Assembly: GCA_001871235.1 (NCBI GenBank) | Contig: MNUV01000058.1 | Location: forward strand, 3,257 to 16,290 | DNA: 13,034 nucleotides | Direction: 5' to 3' | DNA from: Candidatus Falkowbacteria bacterium CG1_02_41_21 | Lineage (GTDB): Bacteria; Patescibacteriota; Patescibacteriia; Patescibacteriales; UBA12465 | Shown: piece after piece, positions 7,033 to 12,901 of the stretch | Layout: every line of letters begins with the position of its first letter | How positions within the stretch are numbered: position 1 is the first letter of the stretch | The notes under the pieces: model-generated | What the model was told of the DNA's origin: nothing | The model's database searches: none | What the model saw: the letters and a program-made list of their open reading frames with translations, nothing else | Translations under genes and position numbers: made by a program

Positions 7033-8628
7033 ACGTAGATTAAGCGAGGTTAAAGCCTCGCTTTTTCTGTAATATAAGCCGATTTTCAACGGTTCTAACT
7101 TGGCCAATTCAGCGTTAAATTTTTCTACGTTCTCAAAGAGCGGTAAAAGCCATTCGTGATAAGAAATACTAATGTTTTTATGTATTATTGTTTGGTTCGA
7201 GCCTAATCTATTTATCGTTTCTTTTCGCTTGTTTTTATCACCCTCGGCAAATTCTTTGTTAGCATGAGCACAGAAGATAAAATTATCTTTAGTTAATTCA
7301 ATTAGCTCGCTTTGAAATTTGGGTTGCTTTTCCGGCTTTACATTTTTTAGATTATTAATATCTTTTTCCAGATCAGCCAGCTGGTTGGAAAAAGTGCTAT
7401 CGTTAATTAATTTTTTCGCTCGCATTTTAACTAATTCGTTTTTCTCGGTTTCCAAATTAATGATTTTATCTTTTTGATTATCAACGATAATTTTTTCAAC
7501 TTCATTATTTTCAGTTTTCTTTTTGTCTAAATGCTCCAATGCCCAATTTAAAAAGAGTGGGTGAATTTCAAATTTTTTCAGTTCCGACTTAACTTGTTTT
7601 TCCAATTCGTTTTGTTCCACCGAACCCTCTTGGCAATTAGCTGATTTTTTCTTATGGGTGCAGTGATAATAACTATAGCTTCGGACTTCATTTTTGCTTT
7701 TAATATATTTGGTTTTTCTTTCCGCCGTTATTGAACAACCACAAATACCGCACTTAAATATTCCGGAGTAGGGAAAATCATGTTTTTGCGGTTTCTTTTT
7801 ACAACCCCTCAAACCTAATAATTCTTGAATCCGATTAAACTCGTCTAGGGTTATAATTGGTTTATGTTTGCCCGGACTTTCTTTGCTGTTATAGGTAATT
7901 ACTCCGGCATAGAACGGATTAGATAGCATTTTATACCACACGCTCCGAGATAATGGCCGGCCACCCATTTTAGGTTTTTGGCGAGATATATATCCCCAGT
8001 CATTATTCAGTTTATTAAGCACTTCTTGAGCGTTATATGATCCGCTTAAAAATAGCTCAAAAGCTTTTCTCAAAAGTGGAGCTCTCTTTTTATCGGTAAT
8101 AAGTGTTCTTTGGCCTTTCTCGAGCCTGACATCGTTAATATAGCCCTCAGGAGCCACACCAGGGAGCCACCCTAAAGACACTTTCTTTTCTAAACCACGT
8201 TTAACATCTTTACCTAATTTTGAAGAAAAATATTGCGATTGCGACAGAGCTAATTGCAACATCATTATACCCTCGGGGCTGTTATCAAGATTATAGGAGG
8301 CAAATTTTAAGTCATAGATAACGCCAGTCCTAACCATATAAGTAATGGTTGAGGCGTCTATTTCATTTCTGGATAATCTGTCGGGATGCCAGGCAATTAT
8401 ACCTTGAGCCTCGCCTTTTCGAATTCGTTTAATCATTTTTTCAAACTCTGGCCGGTTATATGGTTTAAAGGCACTATGCCTTTCTTCAAAATAATCTACG
8501 ATTTCCAGACCACTAAAAAATTCTTTAACCTTATCCTTTTGGCTTTCAATAGATAAGGCTTGGCGTTCTTCGCCCTCGGTGGATTTGCGGACATAAGCGA
8601 AATATTTAATTTTATTTTCTGTTTCCAT
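6970..8628 (-). CDS. Large serine recombinase (resolvase/integrase family)
   Basis: A 552-residue site-specific DNA recombinase. The N-terminal resolvase domain (about 7-150) has YVRKST with nucleophile Ser16, IESQ near 27-30 and HPDRLSRN with Arg84 and Arg87. The recombinase domain follows (about 155-280), then a zinc ribbon near 290-335 (CGIC plus a later CTH...NC pair), then a charged coiled coil about 370-430. This layout matches integrases that insert and excise elements. The last 20 residues (from Trp, encoded opposite the tRNA CCA) are antisense tRNA-Gln sequence, ending RALSYH, so they are shaped by the tRNA and not by recombinase function. The stop lies at 6970-6972 inside the D arm of the tRNA. 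The start ATG has an AT-rich upstream stretch and no Shine-Dalgarno. A structured leader with its own promoter precedes it. Confidence 0.92.
   Translation of the reverse strand: METENKIKYFAYVRKSTEGEERQALSIESQKDKVKEFFSGLEIVDYFEERHSAFKPYNRPEFEKMIKRIRKGEAQGIIAWHPDRLSRNEIDASTITYMVRTGVIYDLKFASYNLDNSPEGIMMLQLALSQSQYFSSKLGKDVKRGLEKKVSLGWLPGVAPEGYINDVRLEKGQRTLITDKKRAPLLRKAFELFLSGSYNAQEVLNKLNNDWGYISRQKPKMGGRPLSRSVWYKMLSNPFYAGVITYNSKESPGKHKPIITLDEFNRIQELLGLRGCKKKPQKHDFPYSGIFKCGICGCSITAERKTKYIKSKNEVRSYSYYHCTHKKKSANCQEGSVEQNELEKQVKSELKKFEIHPLFLNWALEHLDKKKTENNEVEKIIVDNQKDKIINLETEKNELVKMRAKKLINDSTFSNQLADLEKDINNLKNVKPEKQPKFQSELIELTKDNFIFCAHANKEFAEGDKNKRKETINRLGSNQTIIHKNISISYHEWLLPLFENVEKFNAELAKLEPLKIGLYYRKSEALTSLNLRWLGDRDSNPDRRLQRALSYH
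7043..7066 (+). terminator. Rho-independent terminator of tRNA-Gln
   Basis: AGCGAGG (7043-7049) pairs with CCTCGCT (7056-7062) around TTAAAG and is followed by a T tract (7062-7066), 10 bases past the tRNA CCA end. The same bases read antisense as codons near the end of the recombinase frame. Confidence 0.8.
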
Positions 8629-8777
8629 ATTTTATATTAATTTTTTTAGATAACAAAAAGGGGCGGTCCTAAGGCTCCAACAGAATATCGCCAAAAGCAA
8701 TACTCGTCGGTAGAACCGTCCCTTTTTGAGGGCGAGTATAAAAAAAGCTTTTGACACTTATTATTCTATTGGAGCCT
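8629..8777 (-). promoter_or_regulatory. Structured leader of the recombinase gene with two competing hairpins
   Basis: Read on the - strand, the RNA would start near 8777. Three nested helices are possible: P1 8777-8762 with 8687-8672 (16 pairs, one G-U), P2 8753-8747 with 8698-8692 (7 pairs) and P3 8739-8733 with 8706-8700 (7 pairs). The 26-nt loop of P3 contains 8728-8711, which can instead pair with 8671-8654 directly downstream of P1 (17 of 18 positions pair, one as G-U). That second helix has a GC core and ends in CCCCTTTTTG, like an intrinsic terminator, 25 bases before the ATG. The pairings cross, and the short connecting loop cannot span P1-P3, so they should be mutually exclusive. 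An attenuator is the simplest reading; a DNA site for recombinase binding is the alternative. Confidence 0.6.
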
Positions 8778-8783
8778 AATTAC

Positions 8784-8811
8784 ATAATAACACGGTCGTT
8801 TATTTTTTCAA
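8784..8811 (-). promoter_or_regulatory. Promoter of the recombinase leader
   Basis: On the - strand: TTGAAA (8811-8806), 16-bp spacer, TATTAT (8789-8784) with TGT in front (extended -10). The predicted start falls near 8777, exactly the outer end of helix P1. The -35 box overlaps the 3' end of the upstream 60-residue gene. Confidence 0.6.
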
Positions 8812-8982
8812 GGCACCGTAGTATTTTTGGTGCTGGGCCCTGGTCATTGGTTTATACGTTAAATCAATGAGCCACAACAAATCCGAGGCCTGTTTATAGG
8901 CTTCGGTTCTAGTCAATTTCTTTTTGTATGTTTTCTCATATAATTCCATAAAACTGGTAATGTCGTTAGCGGTTAAGGTCAT
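8800..8982 (-). CDS. Small conserved-looking protein upstream of the recombinase (unknown function)
   Basis: 60 residues, mostly predicted helix: an acidic first half (DITSFMELYEK), a TRTEAYKQASDLLWLIDL middle and a basic end. It resembles, from memory, short proteins often seen beside serine recombinases in CPR elements with a pattern of the type EFxxLY-K-ExxxxEA; I cannot name a family. It is co-oriented with the recombinase, ends 23 bases upstream of the predicted RNA start of the recombinase leader, and has no cysteines or transmembrane stretch. A role as a recombination accessory or small regulator is possible but unproven. Confidence 0.6.
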   Translation of the reverse strand: MTLTANDITSFMELYEKTYKKKLTRTEAYKQASDLLWLIDLTYKPMTRAQHQKYYGALKK

Positions 8983-9024
8983 ATAGTTCGCTAAATCACC
9001 ATGTTTTACATCAAAGGTTTTTTT

Positions 9025-9063
9025 AAATAGCCAATATTTAACCCTACCAATTTCTGGCTATTT
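9025..9063. repeat. 9-bp inverted repeat between the two small genes
   Basis: AAATAGCCA (9025-9033) and TGGCTATTT (9055-9063), perfect, 21-bp spacer, lying between the stop of the 100-residue gene and the start of the 60-residue gene. No T tract follows on the - strand, so it is not a standard terminator for the upstream gene; an operator or message-stability hairpin is possible. Confidence 0.45.
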
Positions 9064-9071
9064 GAACGGTT

Positions 9072-9374
9072 TTAAAGCGACTGATTTTGGTGGACGACTA
9101 AGTTATCGACTTTGGCAGAATAAACTTTTAAAACAAATGGTTGGGTTTGTTTTTGGTTGTCCTCAGGCTTTTTTGTCAGCCTCTCGTGAAAGGCCATAAT
9201 TTCTTTTTTATCTTTTTTGGCATAATCGTTTTTATCAACTAATTTATTGAATCCTCTGGCGATAGTTTGACGACTAAAGTTTTGACCGATTATTGTCATG
9301 GCAAAACAAATACTGGTGCTAATCCCTGAATTTTTGTAATTAATTTTATTAAAACGTCTGGCGATTGATTTCAT
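9072..9374 (-). CDS. Small basic mobile-element protein (unknown function)
   Basis: 100 residues, strongly basic. The N-terminal 70 residues contain RFNKI, SICFAMTIIGQNFSRQTIARGFNKLVDK and DDKNDYAK-like elements that I recall from short CPR proteins found in mobile elements, where a similar CFA...G..FSR....FNKLV pattern recurs; I know no function for them. A helix-turn-helix-like DNA-binding fold would fit the spacing but is not demonstrated. The last 25 residues look less constrained. It is the first gene of the - strand cluster leading to the recombinase and is preceded by an operator-like inverted repeat at 9418-9456. Confidence 0.6.
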   Translation of the reverse strand: MKSIARRFNKINYKNSGISTSICFAMTIIGQNFSRQTIARGFNKLVDKNDYAKKDKKEIMAFHERLTKKPEDNQKQTQPFVLKVYSAKVDNLVVHQNQSL

Positions 9375-9417
9375 ATTATTTATTTAGGTTTTTATTAATG
9401 TTTTTTAAAATTCTCCC

Positions 9418-9456
9418 GGTGTGTGCGTATAGTCAAGTTTATATAAAGCACACACC
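9418..9456. promoter_or_regulatory. Operator-like inverted repeat around promoter elements
   Basis: Perfect 9-bp arms GGTGTGTGC (9418-9426) and GCACACACC (9448-9456). The spacer holds the palindrome TTTATATAAA (9438-9447) and, on the - strand, TTGACT (9436-9431). The arms thus bracket possible -10 or -35 boxes about 45-80 bases before the 100-residue gene. This is the layout of a repressor site, although no well-spaced pair of boxes can be fixed. Confidence 0.45.
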
Positions 9457-9485
9457 CTAGACAGATCTTATTTAAAATCTCATTT

Positions 9486-9568
9486 ACCGCCCCGACTTGT
9501 TTTTCTTTTTTCGGCGAGCGGACAAGCCTCGCCGAAAAAAATAGAAATAACAATGTTCGGGGGCGGTT
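9486..9568. repeat. Long imperfect palindrome in the divergent region
   Basis: The core is a perfect 13-bp stem TTTTTTCGGCGAG (9506-9518) / CTCGCCGAAAAAA (9528-9540) with a 9-nt loop. Outer arms continue the pairing with small bulges: ACCGCCCCGA (9486-9495) against TCGGGGGCGGT (9557-9567), with T/A-rich pairing between. T's precede and A's follow the core on both strands, so neither strand gives the U-tail of an intrinsic terminator. A protein-binding site, a replication or transfer origin hairpin, or a structured RNA are open options. Confidence 0.6.
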
Positions 9569-9616
9569 AAAAAAGAGATAGTTAAGAGAAAGACAACCTA
9601 ATTAACAGGGATAAAG

Positions 9617-9711
9617 CTATTAATAGGTTAAGACGAAATTAACACGTCTTTGCCAAAACAAAAAAACCGAGCACGGAAAAAATACTGGTTAATGAATTAA
9701 ATTGGCAAAGA
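9617..9711. repeat. Cluster of short inverted repeats
   Basis: Within about 95 bases: the 10-bp palindrome CTATTAATAG (9617-9626), a small hairpin AGACG/CGTCT (9631-9635, 9645-9649), and a perfect 10-bp inverted repeat TCTTTGCCAA (9647-9656) / TTGGCAAAGA (9702-9711). No open frame of note covers them. Their density suggests protein-binding sites in the gene-free region, but some would arise by chance in AT-rich DNA. Confidence 0.35.
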
Positions 9712-9955
9712 ATGGACTTTGCTAATTTACAGGGGATATTATTTTATGAGTTTGAAATTTTTATTTTACGTTTCATGCAAGCGACATCCGTTTAACAGTG
9801 GGTCCCGAGGTTATATATTTTTATTTTAATTAGTCCGTAGAGTATTATAGCATAAATTTGGGGTTAGGTTAAGAGCCGATTTTTCGAGTGATTTTTGGGA
9901 TTTTGACGAGGCCGTCTGATTGTGGCTGATTGGGCTGGGGATAAGTTTTTTTGGT

Positions 9956-9984
9956 TTGACTTTTGGCCTATTAAAAGCTAAAAT
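9956..9984 (+). promoter_or_regulatory. Promoter of the DUF5655 nuclease-like gene
   Basis: TTGACT (9956-9961), 17-bp spacer, TAAAAT (9979-9984): five of six consensus bases in each box. The predicted start near 9991 leaves about 25 bases before the ATG at 10016, which supports that ATG as the original start of the frameshifted gene. Confidence 0.6.
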
Positions 9985-10015
9985 TATCTTATAAAATGAC
10001 TTTAAATTTAAACTT

Positions 10016-10923
10016 ATGGCCCTATTTAAAATAAATGGCAATGATGTTAAAAAATAGTTGTTAAAAGCGTTGATCTTGAAAGACAATTGCAGAGATTATT
10101 TGAGGGGAATTTAGAGGAAATACTAAATATCACCTTTTTAGCGAGTGAATATTCAACTAGCAGTGGCGGAAGAATGGACACACTAGGAATAGATAAAAAT
10201 GGTGCCCCGGTTATTATTGAATTCAAAAAGAGCCAAAATGAAAATATCATTAATCAGGGCCTGTCTTATTTGCGTTGGCTTTTAGACCACAAAGGTAATT
10301 TTGAAATTTTGTGCAAAAATAAAAATGTTGACGTTGATATAGATTGGGATTCGCCTCGTGTTATTTGTATTGCTGAAAGCTATAATAAATTTGATATTGA
10401 TACCGTGGATATATTGCCAATTAATATTGAACTTTATAGATACAGAATTTATAATGAAAATATTTTATATTTGGAGCCGGAAAATTATCAGAAAGTTAGA
10501 ATTTCTACGTCTGGAATAATCAAAAAAAGCAATAAAGAAAAAACCGAGGTTTTGCAAAAAGATTATTCTGTAGATCAGCACTTAGAAATAGCTAGCGAAG
10601 ATATTAAGTCATTATTCCTAACCTTAAGAGAAAAAATCACAGCATTAGACGAGGATGTTGTTGAGGAGGCTAAAGCAAAATATATCGCTTATAAACTTTC
10701 AACTAATTTTGCCGATGTCGTCATTCTTCATAACTCGCTAAAAATATTTGTTAATGTAAAAAGCGGAAAATTAAATGATCCGGATAATATTGCTCGTGAT
10801 TTAGAGAAACCTAAGCATATCGGCCACTGGGGCAATGGTGATTATGAAATTAAGCTAGAGCACCAAAAAGATTTAGAAAAGGTTTTTAATTTAATTAAAC
10901 AAAGCTTTGACTTTAATAAGTAA
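10016..10923 (+). CDS. DUF5655 / PD-(D/E)XK nuclease-like protein, apparent frameshift near start
   Basis: Two domains are visible. The N-terminal half has a nuclease-type core with GGRMDTLG (Asp) followed by PVIIEFKKSQN (Glu-x-Lys), as in NucS-like and other PD-(D/E)XK enzymes. The C-terminal part (about the last 110 residues, from LFLTLREKI to LIKQSFDF) matches my memory of DUF5655. ATG 10016 opens MALFKINGNDVKK and then hits TAG at 10055. The frame one base over continues IVVKSVDLERQLQRLFEGNL, so adding one A to the A6 run at 10049-10054 restores the usual family N-terminus. As it stands, only TTG 10087 opens the main frame (278 residues), with both the nuclease motif and DUF5655 intact. 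It could be a sequencing error, RNA-polymerase slippage, or a real mutation. It sits just before the restriction-modification pair, suggesting a defence or DNA-repair role. Confidence 0.75.
10049..10054 (+). other. A6 run at the apparent frameshift
   Basis: Six A's between GTT and TAG. With seven, the reading MALFKINGNDVKK would pass into IVVKSVDLERQL without a stop. With six, the 5' frame ends after 13 codons. Homopolymer A runs are known sites both of base-calling error and of transcriptional slippage. Confidence 0.65.
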
Positions 10924-10976
10924 ATTTATCTTTATCAAAATTTTAACTATTTTTTAAATAAATTTCATCACTCATT

Positions 10977-10985
10977 TGCTATAAT
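10977..10985 (+). promoter_or_regulatory. Extended -10 box directly before the methyltransferase frame
   Basis: TG-C-TATAAT (TATAAT 10980-10985) is a perfect extended -10, but the first ATG of the methyltransferase frame begins at the very next base. RNA made from it would start near 10992 and lack that ATG; the next in-frame ATG is 11034. No good -35 box is visible. Confidence 0.5.
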
Positions 10986-11822
10986 ATGACTGAATCTAAA
11001 AAGGCGAAGAAGAAAATAAAAAAAGACAAAAAAATGATTACCCCATATTTCAAACATAAGGACTTTGAATTATTCAAGGCTAACAGTCTTGAGTTTTTGG
11101 CTACGCTAAAAGAAAATTCAGTCGATATGATTTTCGCTGATCCACCTTACTTACTTTCTAGCGGTGGCTTTACTTGCGATGGCGGTAAAATGGTCAGTGT
11201 TAATAAAGGGCAGTGGGATGTTAGCAACGGTCTAAAGAAAGATTTTGAGTTTCATTTGGCTTGGACTCAAGCTTGTCATAGGGTTTTAAAACCGGGTGGC
11301 ACTCTTTGGGTTAGTGGAACTTATCACTCAATTTACCAATGCGGATTTGCTTTACAGGTTAATAAATTTCATATTTTAAACGATATTGCTTGGTTTAAGC
11401 CAAATGCTTCACCGAATTTAAGTTGTCGTTTTTTCACTGCTAGTCATGAAACTTTAATTTGGGCTAGAAAAGATAAAAAAGGAAAGCACAAATTCAATTA
11501 TGATTTAATGAAAAATGGCAATTGGCCAGAAGATTTTTTGAAAAAGCCTAATTTACAAATGAGAAGTGTTTGGTCTATGGGCACGCCAAAACCATCAGAA
11601 AAAAAACATGGTAAACACCCAACTCAAAAACCAATCGATCTATTGGTCCGTATTGTTATGGCTAGCACCGATAAGGGCGATTTAGTCATTGATCCATTTA
11701 CTGGATCGTCAACGACTGGATTAGCCTGTGCTCTTAATGGCCGAAAATTTATTGGTATTGATTTGGAGAAAAAATACTTAGATTTATCAATAAAAAGATA
11801 TAAAGATTTAGATATTAAATAA
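10986..11822 (+). CDS. DpnA-like (beta-class) adenine-N6 DNA methyltransferase, GATC type
   Basis: Transfers methyl from S-adenosylmethionine to DNA, protecting it from the partner endonuclease. Motif IV DPPY (residues 52-55) precedes motif I DPFTGSSTTG (236-245), the beta-class order. The whole length resembles pneumococcal DpnA (M2.DpnII): MIFADPPYLLSSGG, PNLSCRFFTASHETLIWARK, GKHPTQKP. The target adenine in GATC is inferred from that likeness and the DpnII-family neighbour. From 10986 the frame adds a lysine-rich 16-residue head; ATG 11034 (residue 17, MITPYF) aligns well with the DpnA start and would suit RNA from the -10 box at 10980-10985. I give the longer frame because T precedes its ATG, as at most starts here, and cotranscription with the gene upstream would allow it. 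The endonuclease starts 4 bases after the stop. The alpha-class DpnM partner is absent. Confidence 0.9.
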   Translation: MTESKKAKKKIKKDKKMITPYFKHKDFELFKANSLEFLATLKENSVDMIFADPPYLLSSGGFTCDGGKMVSVNKGQWDVSNGLKKDFEFHLAWTQACHRVLKPGGTLWVSGTYHSIYQCGFALQVNKFHILNDIAWFKPNASPNLSCRFFTASHETLIWARKDKKGKHKFNYDLMKNGNWPEDFLKKPNLQMRSVWSMGTPKPSEKKHGKHPTQKPIDLLVRIVMASTDKGDLVIDPFTGSSTTGLACALNGRKFIGIDLEKKYLDLSIKRYKDLDIK

Positions 11823-11826
11823 TTCT

Positions 11827-12747
11827 ATGAAATTTTTAAATTTCTATAAAGAAACTTTAGGATGTAAAAGCGAGGATGATGTTTTTGCCTATTTCCTAAA
11901 TAATTTAAAACCGAGCAATATGTTTTGGTCTTATTTTGTGAATTGGGAAAAAGTTTTTGAAAATACCAGAAAAATAGAAATTGCTTTAAATAATCTTAAT
12001 TATTTAATTGGCAAAAAAGACTTTGACAAAGAGTTTAAATTTTTAGTTAAACAAAACCCCGAAATTATTAAAGTTATTCCTGCTTTAGCCGTGAGAGACG
12101 GTAGCAATAATAATAAATTTCAAATTCTCGTTGATTATAAGAGTAAAAAATTAGTTTATGAGGAATACGACTTTTCTAAAAAAGAAACAACCGATGAAGA
12201 CATCGAAAAATATTTGTTATTCGTAAAAGAAACCGGTCTTAAAGATTTGATAATTTCGCAAAAGATTAAAAATTTGGTTGATTATATGATCGGTGTTGAG
12301 GCCGGGCTAGATAGCAACGGTCGTAAAAACAGAGGCGGACATTCCATGGAGGATATTGTCGGTTTCTTTATAGCTGATATTTGTAAGACTAAAGGCTTTA
12401 AATATCTGAAAGAGGCAACTGCGGAAAAGATAAAGAGCGAATGGGGCTTTGACGTTCCAGTAGATAAATCATCTAGGCGATATGATTATGTTGTTAACAC
12501 CGGCAAAGAACTTATTATTTTTGAAACTAATTTTTATGGTGGCGGAGGATCAAAATTAAAATCAACCGCTGGTGAATACAGAGATTTATTTAATGTTTTA
12601 GGCGGAAAATATAAATTTATTTGGATTACTGACGGCAATGGTTGGAAAACAACCGCTAGGCCACTACGGGAAACTTTTAATCATAATGATTACATTTTTA
12701 GTTTGGATATGATTGAAAAGGGAGTATTAAATAATCTTTTTAAATAA
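11827..12747 (+). CDS. DpnII/MboI-family type II restriction endonuclease (GATC)
   Basis: 306 residues, close to the usual length of the family. The C-terminal half carries the family signature: GRKNRGGHSMEDIVGFF, then SRRYDYVV with Asp220, IIFETNFYGGGGSKLKS with Glu233-Thr-Asn235, then GEYRDL and WITDGNGW. The Asp...Glu-x-Asn set is the probable metal and catalytic centre, a PD-(D/E)XK variant. Such enzymes cut unmethylated GATC in front of the G. The reading frame is intact and no key residue looks lost, so the enzyme is probably active. It follows the methyltransferase by 4 bases, so production of toxin and antidote is coupled, with the protective enzyme made first. GATC sites occur inside both genes. 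Confidence 0.9.
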   Translation: MKFLNFYKETLGCKSEDDVFAYFLNNLKPSNMFWSYFVNWEKVFENTRKIEIALNNLNYLIGKKDFDKEFKFLVKQNPEIIKVIPALAVRDGSNNNKFQILVDYKSKKLVYEEYDFSKKETTDEDIEKYLLFVKETGLKDLIISQKIKNLVDYMIGVEAGLDSNGRKNRGGHSMEDIVGFFIADICKTKGFKYLKEATAEKIKSEWGFDVPVDKSSRRYDYVVNTGKELIIFETNFYGGGGSKLKSTAGEYRDLFNVLGGKYKFIWITDGNGWKTTARPLRETFNHNDYIFSLDMIEKGVLNNLFK

Positions 12748-12801
12748 AGTTAATAAATAATTTAAAATATATGTCAAAAAAAGATTTAATTTGATTAGTC
12801 C

Positions 12802-12866
12802 TGGCTATACTGAACTGGTAGGTATATGGGAAACTAACAGGCAATATTTCAAATTTTCAGTAGCCA
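12802..12866. repeat. Imperfect inverted repeat before the transposase-like gene
   Basis: TGGCTATACTGA (12802-12813) and TCAGTAGCCA (12857-12866) pair except for a 2-base bulge. They lie in the 154-bp gap between the endonuclease and the transposase start. TGAACTGGTAGG (12811-12822) begins with TGA like the ends of some IS3-family elements, so the left end of an insertion sequence may be here. The other end is outside the window. Confidence 0.35.
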
Positions 12867-12901
12867 TGCTATTGTAAAATCAAAATATAACCATTAAGTC
12901 T

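Larger units (their letters stand above)
9375..10015. other. Gene-free divergent region of the island
   Basis: 641 bases separate the - strand cluster from the + strand nuclease and restriction-modification genes. It contains the operator-like repeat (9418-9456), the long palindrome (9486-9568), the inverted-repeat cluster (9617-9711), a 12-bp direct repeat ATTTTTATTTTA at 9757-9768 and 9817-9828 enclosing a GC-richer 48-bp block, a G/T-rich stretch at about 9850-9960, and a promoter at 9956-9984. Short frames here lack coding character. No tRNA-like or rRNA-like sequence was recognised. Confidence 0.55.

Noticed and set aside
8751..8780. Perfect + strand TTGACA at 8751-8756 with CCTAAT 18 bases later, a possible antisense promoter across the 60-residue gene
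   Set aside because: The -10 is poor and no + strand gene follows; the bases are already constrained by helices P1 and P2 of the leader.
9746..9829. 27-residue + strand frame starting ATG 9746
   Set aside because: Too short, overlaps the direct repeat, aromatic-rich from AT-rich DNA, with no supporting signal.
9826..10086. Open frame of 86 residues on the - strand
   Set aside because: It lies opposite the promoter and start of the nuclease-like gene, has low-complexity Ser/Lys/Asn composition and no recognisable motif; most likely chance in a gene-free region.
12771..12877. Short frame MSKKDLI then stop, with a neighbouring frame ISPGYTELVGIW to a stop at 12875-12877
   Set aside because: An extra A in the A7 run would join them, as in the nuclease gene, but the product would be only about 37 residues and resembles nothing known to me; the inverted repeat explains the stretch better.
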